Of a DNA stretch of 64,000 nt, positions 17,414-30,897 are shown piece after piece. Origin of the DNA: Caulobacteraceae bacterium UBA3198. Lineage in GTDB: Bacteria > Pseudomonadota > Alphaproteobacteria > Caulobacterales > Caulobacteraceae. Made by a program: the position numbers and the translations under genes. Position 1 is the stretch's first letter, and each line of letters starts with the position of its first letter. The notes below the pieces were generated by a model. It did not search any database, was not told where the DNA came from, and was given only the letters and a program-made list of their open reading frames with translations. The stretch is from the NCBI GenBank assembly GCA_002363865.1, contig DEWY01000002.1, positions 186,001 to 250,000 on the forward strand, written 5' to 3'.

Positions 17414-17583
17414 ACCGGTTGGACGCTCAGCCCCCTCCCCTCACCCACCCCTCGACGATCCTCGACGACCGGTGATGCCGTGGCTCCACGGCGGCCGGTT
17501 CGAGGCCGGCGCGGCCCGGGAGTATTGGTCCAAGCGGGCGGCGGCGCGGGCGGCCTGAGGGGAACCAACACCCATGGCCGCAA

Positions 17584-17609
17584 CTTGGTCTTCGAAACGG
17601 AGGACCAAG
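17584..17609 (+). promoter_or_regulatory. Hairpin enclosing the hemerythrin ribosome binding site
   Basis: CTTGGTC (17584-17590) pairs perfectly with GACCAAG (17603-17609) across a 12-nt loop. The Shine-Dalgarno GGAGGA (17599-17604) lies in the loop and the first stem bases, and the ATG follows at 17611. The structure could limit ribosome access; that control role is inference. Confidence 0.5.
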
Positions 17610-17610
17610 C

Positions 17611-18216
17611 ATGTCGATCATAGACAAGGTGCTGGGGGCGGTGACGCCGCCCGAGAGCGAGGAGATCCGCGCAGAGGCGACCGCCAAGGCGCGAAGCGTG
17701 GCCGAGCCCGGCGACTGGCTGAGCGCGGCGCTGGATCATCACGACCAGATCCGCGCAGGCTTCGACGCCTGCCGCCAAGCCCAGGATGGCCTGTCCCGGA
17801 TCGAGGCGATGCGGCGGCTCTCACGGGTGCTGGTCGGCCACTCCCTGGCTGAGGAGGTCGTCCTCTACCCGGCCCTGGCCAAGGCCCATGAGAAGTCGCA
17901 CGCGACCCTGGCCTATACCGAACAGACCACCGCCAAGATGCAAATGGCCGAGCTGGAACGCATCCCGCCGGAAGGCGAGGCCTGGGCTGACAAGCTCGAG
18001 CATATCCGCGGCGCGGTGCTGCACCACATCTTCGAGGAAGAGGGCTTCTGGTTCCTGGAGATCAAGGACAAGTACGAGGATCAGGCCTTCCTCGATCGAC
18101 GCTTCGTCGAAGAGTACGAGCGCTACGCGGGAGAGCGGTCAGCCGACGACGCCAAGGTCCCCGGAGAGACCCGCACCTTCGACCGGGCGGATGACGCGCC
18201 GGCCTCGGCGATCTGA
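17611..18216 (+). CDS. Hemerythrin HHE domain protein
   Basis: A 201-aa cytoplasmic protein with an HHE cation-binding four-helix fold. Candidate di-iron ligands are in DHHDQIRAGFD (about residues 43-53), GHSLAEEVVLYPAL (75-88), HEKSH (92-96) and LEHIRGAVLHHIFEEE (about 129-144). The final 40 residues are charged and probably disordered. HHE proteins of this kind bind O2 or NO, or take part in iron and redox stress responses; the role here is unknown. The start has a strong GGAGGA that is buried in a hairpin. Confidence 0.88.
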   Translation: MSIIDKVLGAVTPPESEEIRAEATAKARSVAEPGDWLSAALDHHDQIRAGFDACRQAQDGLSRIEAMRRLSRVLVGHSLAEEVVLYPALAKAHEKSHATLAYTEQTTAKMQMAELERIPPEGEAWADKLEHIRGAVLHHIFEEEGFWFLEIKDKYEDQAFLDRRFVEEYERYAGERSADDAKVPGETRTFDRADDAPASAI

Positions 18217-18222
18217 GCGCAC

Positions 18223-18250
18223 GCGGCGCCTGGCGCGAGCGCGGCGCCGC
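18223..18250 (+). terminator. Stem-loop between hemerythrin gene and glgE
   Basis: GCGGCGCC (18223-18230) pairs with GGCGCCGC (18243-18250) around a 12-nt loop, starting 7 nt after the hemerythrin stop. There is no T-run behind it, so a Rho-independent terminator is not proven. It would separate the hemerythrin gene from the glucan operon. Confidence 0.35.
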
Positions 18251-18354
18251 GACGGCTATTTGCGCAATCTGGATGAAAGCGGCCGAATGCGGCTGCGCTG
18301 TCGGAACGAAGGGGTCCACGACTGGTTGTGGTCGGACACCAGCCCTGAGGGAAG

Positions 18355-21300
18355 ATGAACCCCGCCGCCCGTTCGCGCCTTGCCGCACCACGTCTCTACT
18401 ACGTCCATCCTATCGCCCTGAGCGTCCCCGACGGCGCCGCGCGACTGGCCGAGCGGGCGTCTGATCTGGGCTTTGACCACCTGTTGGTCGGACCGCTGTT
18501 TCAGCACCGGGGCGACATTTTCCGCCCTGTGGACCACGACGCATCCAGCCTCGACGGCGCGCCTGTCGAGGCGGTGCTGCGCGACCTGGCCCAGGCCTGC
18601 GGCGCCCACGGGCTAAGACTGCTGATGGACCTGGACCTCAGCCGGTTTGACGCCGAGCACCCCCTGGCGGCCGCGCACCCCGACGCCTTCACTCTTCGCC
18701 GGGAGGCGGCGGCAGACCGGCCGATCGACCCCCGCACCCCGTCACCCCCGCAGGGGATGGCCATCGCGCGCCTGCGCGACGCCCCCTCCTGGGAGCACAT
18801 TTTGGAAGGCATTCTTCCTCGTGCCGCCAAGTGGATCGAGGCGGGGCTGCAGGGCTTTCGGCTGCTGCGGCCCGATCAGGCCGAACCCCGGCAATGGACC
18901 GCCCTCATCGAGCGTCTGCGTCTGACGCAGCCGGATCTGACCTTCATCGCCGACACGCCTGGGCTGAGCCGCGAGGCCGCCCTCGCGCTCGCCCCCTGCG
19001 GCTTTGACGGGCTGATTTCGTCGGCCGCGTGGTGGGATGGCCGCGCGCCCTGGATTGCCGAAGAACACGAGGATCTTCGTCCCGTCGCGCCCCTCCTGGC
19101 TCAGCCGGAGGCGCCCTTCGGCCCGCGTCTGGCGACACGTCTAGCGCCGGGCGCCGACATTGGCGCGGCCTATGTCCGGGCCCTGCGGCTGGCGGCCTCC
19201 ACCGGCTCTGGCCTGCTGTTGCCCATGGGCTTCGAAGCCGCCGACCGCGCGCCCCTGGGCGAAGGGGGCGGCTTGCCAGGCGAAAACGCCGATCTGACCA
19301 CCGAGGTGCGGGCTGCCAACCGTCTGGTGGCCGAACTGGCCCCCTTCGACGGGACCATGCGGCTGCTGACCGGCCCGTCCTCACCGGCCACGGCGCTCCT
19401 CCGGGCCAGCGGCTGCGATCTTCGAACCGCCGAGGCGGTGATCCTGGTGCTCATCAATCCGTCCCTCGACACGGCGGCCGCTCTAGACCCGTCGACCTTC
19501 CTGCCTGCCGCCAGCGCCTTTGGCCCGTTCGAGGCCATGGACGGCCGCGATGACCCGTTTGAAACCCTGGCCCCCGGAGAAGTGCGCCTCCTGGGCGCCC
19601 GCCGCAGCCCAGTGATCTCCAGCGCCAGCCGCGCCGGACGCCAGGGCGCCAAGGCCGCCGCCAAGGCGCCCCGGCTGGTGATTGAGGAGATTTCGCCGCA
19701 GGTGGCTGGCGGCCCGTTCGCGGTCAAACGCATCGTCGGCGAGACCGTCGAGGTCGGCGCCGCCGTCTATGCGGACGGCCATGAGCAGCTGGCCGTGGAA
19801 CTGCGCTGGCGGGCGGTCGATACCGACGCCTGGTCATCCATGCGGATGACCTCCGAAGGCAATGATCTCTGGAGCGGCCGTTTCCCGCTGGAGCGGATGG
19901 GACGTCACCAGTTTGCGATCCAGGCCTGGGTTGATCGCTACGGCTCCTTCCACCGCGACCTGGGCAAGAAGATCGAGGCCGGGGTCGCCCAGGCTGTGGA
20001 TCTGGAGGAGGGCCGCCGGCTGATCGCCGAGGCCGCCGGCGCGGATCAGACCGGAGAGCTGGGCACGCTGGCGGAGGAGATTGCGCATCTCTCCGCCGAC
20101 GAGGCGGGTCAGCGGCTTCTCGCCCCAGACACCGTTCGGCTGATGGACCAGGCGCAGTCGCGCGCCTTCGTCTGCGCGAGCGAAGCGCAATGCCTCGACG
20201 CCGAACGGCGGGAAGCCCAGTTCGCCAGCTGGTACGAACTCTTCCCCCGGTCGCAAACTGACGATGCGAGCCGCCACGGCACCTTCGACGACGTCATCGA
20301 CCGCCTGCCGGCCATTCGGGCCATGGGCTTTGACGTACTCTACTTCCCGCCGATCCACCCGATCGGCCAACGCCACCGCAAGGGCAAGAACAACAGCCTG
20401 ACCGCCGGGTCGGATGATCCAGGCAGCCCCTACGCCATCGGCTCGGCCGAGGGCGGCCATGACGCCATCCACCCCGAGCTCGGGACCTTCGAAGACTTCC
20501 GCCGCCTGATCGCCGCCGCGCATGAGCATGGCCTGGAGATCGCGCTCGACTTCGCCATCCAATGCTCGCCGGACCATCCCTGGATCAAGGACCATCCCGG
20601 CTGGTTCGACTGGCGTCCCGACGGGACCATCAAATACGCCGAGAACCCGCCCAAGAAGTACCAGGACATCGTCAATGTGGACTTCTACCGGCCTGAGGCG
20701 ATCCCGGACCTGTGGATCGCGTTGCGTGATGTGGTGCTGCTGTGGGTGCGCGAGGGCGTGCGAACCTTCCGCGTCGACAACCCTCACACCAAGCCGTTCG
20801 CCTTCTGGGAATGGATGATCCGTGAGGTCCGCGCCGCCCACCCCGACGTGATCTTCCTGTCGGAGGCCTTCACCCGCCCGCGGGTCATGTACCGCCTGGC
20901 CAAGATCGGCTTCTCGCAGTCTTACAGCTACTTCACCTGGCGCCACACCAAGGCGGAGTTCACCGACTATCTGACCGAGCTGACCACGACGGAGCCGAAG
21001 GACTTCTTCCGCCCGAACTTCTTCGTGAACACGCCCGACATCAACCCGTACTTCCTGCAGACCTCGGGCCGCGCCGGATTCCTGATCCGCGCCGTCCTGG
21101 CCTCGACCCTGTCTGGCCTGTGGGGGGTCTATTCGGGCTTTGAGCTCCTGGAATCCGAGCCCGTGCCGGGCAAGGAGGAGTACAAGGACTCCGAGAAGTA
21201 CGAGATCCGCCCCCGAGACTGGGACGCCGCGCAAGGCATCATTCCGCAGATCAGCCAGCTCAATCGTCTGCGCAAGAGCCACCCGGCCCTGCAGACGCAT

Positions 21301-21584
21301 CTGAACGTCCAGTTCCTGCCGGCCAACAACGACAACATCCTGTTCTACGCCAAGCTGAGCCCGGACGGGGGCGACCTGATCCTGGTGGCGGTGAACCTCG
21401 ATCCCCACGGGGCGCACGAGGCCGATGTGGAGGCGCCGTTCTGGCGGCTGGGCCTTGCCGATGACGCCAGCGCCCACGTGGACGACCTGCTCACCGGCAA
21501 GAGCTTCACCTGGCAGGGGAAATGGCGACGCCTCGCGCTCAACCCCGACCGCCCCTACCTCATTTTCCGTATGGAGGCCCCGCG

Positions 21585-21588
<4 letters not shown>
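18355..21588 (+). CDS. glgE: Maltose-1-phosphate maltosyltransferase with extra N-terminal domain
   Basis: A 1077-aa GH13_3 enzyme that transfers maltosyl units from alpha-maltose-1-phosphate to the non-reducing end of alpha-1,4-glucans. Catalytic residues are D808 (FRVDNPHTK), E837 (LSEAFTRP) and D895 (NTPDIN); the spacing of 29 and 58 matches characterised GlgE. Residues about 430-620 form the DUF3416 N-terminal domain (VEISPQVAGG-like start, RMGRHQFAIQAWVD). Residues 1-410 are an additional GH13-like domain whose nucleophile and acid positions are altered (GFRLLRPDQ, FIADTPG). GAGGGAAG precedes the ATG. It is first in the operon and its stop overlaps the treS start by 4 nt. Confidence 0.93.
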
Positions 21589-24841
<3,253 letters not shown>

Positions 24842-24845
<4 letters not shown>

Positions 24846-27037
24846 GCCGAGAGGATCTGCCCCTGACCCACGCCCTCACCTCCGCCCTGATGGAGGGACG
24901 GCTCACCGATCCCTTCGTCTTTCTGGGGCCCCACCAGAGCGACGGAGGCACGGTCGTCCGCACCTTCCAGCCCGGCGCGGCCTCGGTCTCGACGTTGCAG
25001 GAAGGCTCGGCCCCCTCGCCGCTGGAAGAGGTGGCGCCGGGTCTGTTCGCCGGCCGTCTGGCGGCCGAGGGCCCCTATCGGCTGAGCATCGATTGGGGTG
25101 GCGCGACCCAGGAAACCGAGGATCCCTACGCCTTCGGTCCGATGCTGGGGGAGTTGGATCTCCACCTCTTCATGGAGGGCGCCCACTGGGAGCTGGGCCA
25201 GCGCATGGGGGCCCAGCCGCAGACCTTCGAAGGCGTCGAGGGCGTCGGTTTCTCCGTCTGGGCCCCTAACGCCCGGCGGGTGTCCGTGGTCGGCGACTTC
25301 AACAGCTGGGACGGTCGTCGTCATCCCATGCGGCTGCGACACCCGGCCGGCGTCTGGGAGCTGTTTGTCCCGCGCCTGAGCGCCGGCGAGCGCTACAAGT
25401 ACGAACTGGTCGGCGCCCAGGGCGATCTCCTGCCGCTCAAGGCTGATCCCCTGGCTCGGCAGACGGAGCTCCCGCCGGGCCAGGCCTCCATTGTCGCGCC
25501 CAGGCCAGCCTTCGCCTGGACGGATTCCGACTGGATGGCCGATCGACCGCGACGTCAGAAGTCCGATGCGCCCATTTCAATCTACGAGGCGCACGCCGCC
25601 TCCTGGCTGCGCCCCGACGACAGCCAGACGCCGAACCTGGACTGGGACGGCCTGGCCGAACGGCTCGCCCCCTATGTCGCCGATATGGGCTTCACCCATG
25701 TGGAGCTGCTGCCGATCATGGAGCATCCGTTCGGCGGCTCCTGGGGTTATCAACCCTTGTCGCAGTTCGCCCCCAGCGCACGTTATGGGTCGCCCGAAGG
25801 CCTGGCGCGGTTCGTTGACGCCTGTCACCGCCTGGGAGTCGGGGTGATCCTGGACTGGGTGCCGGCTCACTTCCCGACTGACACCTATGGCTTGGCGGAT
25901 TTCGACGGCACGCAGCTCTATGAGCATGCCGACCCCCGCGAAGGCTTCCACCAGGACTGGAACACCCTGATCTTCAACCTGGGCCGACGGGAGGTGCAGG
26001 GCTTCCTGATCGCCAGCGCCCTCTATTGGCTGGAGACCTTCCACATCGATGGCCTGCGGGTCGATGCGGTGGCCTCCATGCTCTACCGCGACTACAGCCG
26101 CCAGCCTGGCCAGTGGGTGCCCAATGTCCACGGCGGGCGCGAGAACCTGGAATCCATCGCCTTCCTGCGCAGGCTCAACGAAACCGTGGCCAGCCGTTGT
26201 CCTGGCGCTGTGACCATCGCCGAGGAATCCACCGCCTGGCCGGGGGTTTCGAGTCCCGTGGCCCAGGGCGGCTTGGGCTTCAACTTCAAGTGGAACATGG
26301 GGTGGATGCACGACACCCTGAGCTACATGGAGCGCGACCCGGTCTATCGGAGCTGGCACCAGAACGAACTGACCTTCGGCCTGCTCTACGCCTTCACCGA
26401 ACGTTTCGTCCTGCCGATCTCCCACGACGAAGTGGTGCACGGCAAAGGCTCCCTGTTGGGCAAGATGCCTGGGGATCGGTGGCGGCAGTTCGCCAATTTG
26501 CGGGCCTATTTCGCCTTCATGTGGGTCCATCCGGGCAAGAAGCTGCTGTTCATGGGCTGTGAGCTGGCCCAGCCCAGCGAATGGAACCACGACAGCGCCA
26601 TCCCCTGGGACCTTCTGCAGCAGCCCGACCACGCCGGCATGCAGATGCTGGTGCGAGACCTGAACGCCATCTACGGCCGCGAGCCCGCCCTGCACCAGAG
26701 CGACGCCGACCCCGAGGGTTTCGCCTGGATCTGCACCGACGCGGAGGCGGGGGTCTTCGCCTTCCGCCGGCAGGCGAGCGGTGAGGCCCATCCGCTCATT
26801 TTCGCGGTCAACATGACGCCGGAGCCCCGGCGGGACTATCGCCTTGGCGCGCCAAGCCCAGGTCGGTGGCGCGAAGTGCTGAATACCGACGCCAGTCGCT
26901 ATGGCGGCGGGAACATCGGCAATGGCGGCGAGGTTCATAGCGAGCCTGGGAGCGCCCACGGCTTCGCCGACTCCCTGAACCTCACCCTCCCCCCCCTCGG
27001 CGCCGTCCTGCTGCGCCATCAAGGAACCGCCGCTTGA
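24842..27037 (+). CDS. glgB: 1,4-alpha-glucan branching enzyme
   Basis: A 731-aa GH13_9 enzyme that makes alpha-1,6 branches. Domain order is an N1-like domain (1-110), a CBM48 domain (about 120-215, VSVVGDFNSWDGRRHPM), a catalytic barrel (about 230-600) and a C-terminal beta domain. Catalytic residues are D408 (GLRVDAVASML), E461 (IAEESTAWP) and D529 (SHDEVVHGK), almost the same numbering as in E. coli GlgB (405, 458, 526). It is coupled by 4-nt overlaps to treS/mak upstream and glgX/treZ downstream. Confidence 0.96.
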
Positions 27038-30000
27038 TCCTGCTTCCGGACCGTCTTGAGGGCGGACTGCCCTATCCCCTCGGCGCCACCTTCGACGGCC
27101 TGGGGATAAATTTCGCCGTCTATTCCGCCCACGCCGAGAAGATCGAGCTGTGCGTATTCGAGGAGACGGGCCGGCGAGAGATCGCCCGCCTTCCGATGCC
27201 CGAATGGACCGACGAGGTCTGGCACGGCTATCTGCCCGGGGCAAAGCCCGGGCTTCTGTATGGCTACCGGGCGCATGGACCCTACGCCCCCCACGAGGGC
27301 CACAGGTTCAATCCCAACAAGCTGCTGATCGACCCCTACGCCCGCAGCCTGTCAGGGGAACTGCGGTGGACCGACGCCCTGTTCGGCTATCGGGTCAACG
27401 CCGCGCGCGCCGACCTGACCTTTGATCGTCGCGACAGCGCCCCGGCCATGCCCAAATCCATGGTCACCGCCGACCCCTTCGACTGGAGCGGCGACCAGCG
27501 CCCCAATACCCCCTGGTCCGACACCGTCATCTACGAATGCCATGTTCGGGGCCTGACCATGCTGATGGAGGAGGTGCGCCCTCCGGTCCGCGGCACCTTC
27601 GCCGCCCTGACCCATCCCAAGGTCATCGACCACCTGAAGCGCCTGGGCGTGACCGCCGTCGAGCTGCTGCCGATCCACGCCTTCGTCCAGGACCGCTTCC
27701 TGCAGGAAAAGGGTCTCGCCAACTATTGGGGCTATAGCAGCCTCAACTATTTCACGCCTGAACGCAGCTATCTCTCCGGCGGCGACCAGAACGAGCTGCG
27801 CATGGCTGTGCGCAAGCTGCATGCGGCAGGCCTGGAGGTGATCCTGGATGTGGTGTTCAACCACACCGCCGAGGGCAGCGAGCGCGGCCCCACCCTGTCA
27901 TTCCGGGGGCTCGACAACGCCAGCTATTATACCCTCGTGGACGGGGATCGGCGGTTCTGCGTCAACGACACCGGCACCGGCAATACGGTGAACATGTCCA
28001 AGGCCAGGGTCGTCCAGATGGTGGCCGACTCCCTGCGCTATTGGACGAAGTCCTACGGGATCGACGGCTTCCGCTTCGACCTCGGCGTCACTCTGGGGCG
28101 GGAAAAGCACGGCTTTGACCCCGGCGCCGGCTTTTTCGATGTCCTGCGGCAGGACCCCACGCTCCAGGGGATCAAGCTGATCTCCGAGCCCTGGGATATC
28201 GGACCGGGCGGCTACCAGCTGGGCCACCACCCGCCCGGCTTCGCCGAATGGAACGACCGGTTCCGCGATGATGTGCGCGGCTATTGGCGCGACGACGAAG
28301 GCCGCCGCCCGGACCTGGCCGCAAGGCTGTCAGGGTCCGGGGATATTTTCGACCGCCGGGCCCGAAGGCCCTGGGCGTCGGTCAACTTCCTGGCCTCCCA
28401 CGACGGCTTCACCCTGGCCGATCTCGTCACCTATGAGAACCGCCACAACGAGGCCAATGGCGAGGACAACCGCGACGGCCACGGCGAAAATCTGTCGCGC
28501 AACTGGGGGACCGAGGGGCCGACGGCCGATGTGGACATCCAGCGCACCCGCGGACGGGTGATGCGGGCCATGTTGACGACCCTGTTCGCCTCGTCGGGCA
28601 CGCCGATGCTGCTCGGCGGCGACGAATTTGGCCGCACCCAGAGGGGCAACAACAACGCCTATTGCCAGGACAACGAGATTTCCTGGTTCGACTGGCGTCA
28701 GCTTGAGTCGCCGGAGGGCCAGGCCCAGATCGATTTCGTGTCCCGGCTGATCGCGCTCCGCAAGACCTACGGCGCCCTGCGACCCAACCAGTTCCTCCAT
28801 GGCCAGAACGAGTACGCCCCCGGCGTGCTCGACGTGGACTGGTTCGACGAACACGGCCGCGGTCTATCGGCCGACGACTGGCAAACCCCCCACGCCTCGG
28901 CCCTGGCTATGCGCCGGGCCGCGCCCCGGGATGACGGCCGGGTGGATCTGATCACCCTGCTGACCAACGCCAGCGACGAGGCCATCACCTTCCACCTGCC
29001 CGAGCCCATGGGGGCGCCGACGCTCCTACTGGACAGCGCTCACCCAGGGGTGGGCGAACATGCCTTGACCGGCACCCAGGTCGAGGTCGGGGCCCATAGC
29101 GCGGTGCTGCTTCACTCGGTGGTCGAGGGCGCAGGCGGCGCGGGCCGCTGGGTGCATGAACTGCCCTTCGGCGCCACCGTCCTGGCCGACGACCGCACCC
29201 GCTTCCGGCTATGGGCGCCGGCCCGCGAGGCGGTGATCCTGGAGGTCGAGGGTCTGCCAGGCCAGCCTATGACTCCCACTGAGGACGGCTGGTTCGAGGC
29301 CGAGGCGCCCTGTGGCGCAGGTTCGCTCTACAAGTACCGCGTCAGCGACGACGTCTGCGTGCCTGATCCAGCCTCCCGCCGCCAGAATGGCGATGTGCAC
29401 GACGCCAGCCTGGTGGTCGACCCTGCTGCCTATCGCTGGCGGACGGCCGACTGGATGGGACGGCCCTGGGAAGAGGCCGTGATCTACGAACTTCATCCTG
29501 GTCTGATGGACGGCTTCGCCGGGGTCGCCGAACAATTGGCGGACCTCAAGGACCTGGGCTTCACGGCCATCGAGCTGATGCCGATCGCCGATTTCCCCGG
29601 CCAGCGGAACTGGGGCTATGACGGCGTCCTGCCCTTCGCCCCCGATGCGGCCTATGGCTCGCCCGACGAACTCAAGGCGATGATCGACCGCGCCCATGAG
29701 CTGGGGATGATGGTCTTCCTCGACGTGGTCTACAACCATTTCGGCCCGGACGGGAACGCGCTGGGCGCCTACGCCCCGCAGGTCTTCCGCGACGACATCC
29801 AGACCCCCTGGGGGGCGGCCATCGATTTCCGGCGGCCAGAGGTGCGACGCTTCTTCATCGAGAACGCCATCTACTGGATCAACGAATATCGCTTCGATGG
29901 CCTGCGTTTCGATGCGGTCCACGCCATCAGCGAACGCGACTGGATTGACGAGATGGGCGAGGCGGTCAGGGCCGCCGCCGGCCGCGACCGGCACATTCAC

Positions 30001-30897
30001 CTGATCCTCGAGAACGACGACAATGTTCCCGAACACCTCAGCGGCGCCTTTGACGCCCAGTGGAACGACGACGCCCACCACGTTCTGCACGTAATGCTGA
30101 CCGGCGAGACCGAGGGCTATTACGCCGCCTATGCCGAGGCGCCGGCCAAGGCCATGGCCCGCAGCCTCGCCGAAGGCTTCGTCTATCAGGGCGAGCCCTT
30201 CCCCCTCCGGGACGGCGCCCCCCGGGGCGGCCCCAGCGCCAGCCTGCCCCCAACGGCCTTCGTGAACTTCATCCAGAACCATGACCAGATCGGCAACCGG
30301 GCCCTGGGCGAACGGCTGACGGTCTTGGCTGACCCCAAGGCCTTGAAGGCCGCTACGGCCCTCCTGCTCCTGGCGCCCCAGATTCCCATGGTCTTCATGG
30401 GCGACGGGGTCGGCAGCCGCGCGCCCTTCCTCTATTTCACCGACCATAATGACGACTTGGCCGAGGCGGTCCGCGAGGGCCGACGCGCCGAGTTCGCCCA
30501 CTTCCCGGCCTTCGCCGATGCCGAAGCCCGGGCGCAAATTCCAGACCCCAATGACCCTGAGACCTACGAGGCCTCGCACCCGGAGCCGGGGCCGGACGCC
30601 GCCGACTGGCGCCACCTCTACAGGGACCTGCTCCAGATCCGCGCCCGGGATCTGATCCCCCGGCTGAAGGGCGCCCACAGCCTTGGGGCCAGCGCCATCG
30701 GCCCGGCCGCGGTCAAGGCCAGCTGGCGTCTCGGGGATGGATCCCGCTGGACCCTGGCGCTCAATCTCGGCTCGGAGCCCGCAGAGCTGGCTGACGCCCC
30801 CCAGCGGGTGGCGGCCGCCACGGTGGGCGAGGGTCTGGATGACGATGGCGCCCTCGCCCCTGCCAGCCTCATCGCCTGGCTGGAGCCGCGGCGGTGA
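27034..30897 (+). CDS. glgX-treZ: Debranching enzyme GlgX fused to trehalohydrolase TreZ
   Basis: One uninterrupted 1287-aa frame carries two complete GH13 enzymes. It starts at TTG 27034 in a TTGA overlap with glgB, with AAGGAA 8 nt upstream. Residues 1 to about 700 are GlgX, which hydrolyses alpha-1,6 branches: CBM48 at the N-terminus, D349 (GFRFDLGVTL), E385 (ISEPWDIG) and D457 (SHDGFTLADL). A Gly/Ala-rich linker near 698-705 leads to TreZ, maltooligosyltrehalose trehalohydrolase: its own E-set domain (TRFRLWAPA), then D960 (GLRFDAVHAI), E993 (LILENDDN) and D1084 (QNHDQIGNR). All six catalytic residues are intact. Debranched chains and trehalose release are thus joined on one polypeptide; TreY is encoded two genes downstream. 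Confidence 0.93.
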   Translation: MILLPDRLEGGLPYPLGATFDGLGINFAVYSAHAEKIELCVFEETGRREIARLPMPEWTDEVWHGYLPGAKPGLLYGYRAHGPYAPHEGHRFNPNKLLIDPYARSLSGELRWTDALFGYRVNAARADLTFDRRDSAPAMPKSMVTADPFDWSGDQRPNTPWSDTVIYECHVRGLTMLMEEVRPPVRGTFAALTHPKVIDHLKRLGVTAVELLPIHAFVQDRFLQEKGLANYWGYSSLNYFTPERSYLSGGDQNELRMAVRKLHAAGLEVILDVVFNHTAEGSERGPTLSFRGLDNASYYTLVDGDRRFCVNDTGTGNTVNMSKARVVQMVADSLRYWTKSYGIDGFRFDLGVTLGREKHGFDPGAGFFDVLRQDPTLQGIKLISEPWDIGPGGYQLGHHPPGFAEWNDRFRDDVRGYWRDDEGRRPDLAARLSGSGDIFDRRARRPWASVNFLASHDGFTLADLVTYENRHNEANGEDNRDGHGENLSRNWGTEGPTADVDIQRTRGRVMRAMLTTLFASSGTPMLLGGDEFGRTQRGNNNAYCQDNEISWFDWRQLESPEGQAQIDFVSRLIALRKTYGALRPNQFLHGQNEYAPGVLDVDWFDEHGRGLSADDWQTPHASALAMRRAAPRDDGRVDLITLLTNASDEAITFHLPEPMGAPTLLLDSAHPGVGEHALTGTQVEVGAHSAVLLHSVVEGAGGAGRWVHELPFGATVLADDRTRFRLWAPAREAVILEVEGLPGQPMTPTEDGWFEAEAPCGAGSLYKYRVSDDVCVPDPASRRQNGDVHDASLVVDPAAYRWRTADWMGRPWEEAVIYELHPGLMDGFAGVAEQLADLKDLGFTAIELMPIADFPGQRNWGYDGVLPFAPDAAYGSPDELKAMIDRAHELGMMVFLDVVYNHFGPDGNALGAYAPQVFRDDIQTPWGAAIDFRRPEVRRFFIENAIYWINEYRFDGLRFDAVHAISERDWIDEMGEAVRAAAGRDRHIHLILENDDNVPEHLSGAFDAQWNDDAHHVLHVMLTGETEGYYAAYAEAPAKAMARSLAEGFVYQGEPFPLRDGAPRGGPSASLPPTAFVNFIQNHDQIGNRALGERLTVLADPKALKAATALLLLAPQIPMVFMGDGVGSRAPFLYFTDHNDDLAEAVREGRRAEFAHFPAFADAEARAQIPDPNDPETYEASHPEPGPDAADWRHLYRDLLQIRARDLIPRLKGAHSLGASAIGPAAVKASWRLGDGSRWTLALNLGSEPAELADAPQRVAAATVGEGLDDDGALAPASLIAWLEPRR

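Noticed and set aside
17490..17512. GCCGG-TTCGAGG-CCGGC looks like a tRNA T-arm
   Set aside because: No matching acceptor, anticodon or D arms lie upstream and no CCA follows, so it is not a tRNA.
17475..17558. 27-aa ATG frame (MPWLHGGRF start) before the hemerythrin gene
   Set aside because: No ribosome binding site and low-complexity Ala/Arg composition; likely chance.
19834..21477. Antisense frame of 547 codons across glgE
   Set aside because: It mirrors glgE and has no recognisable domain or start signal.
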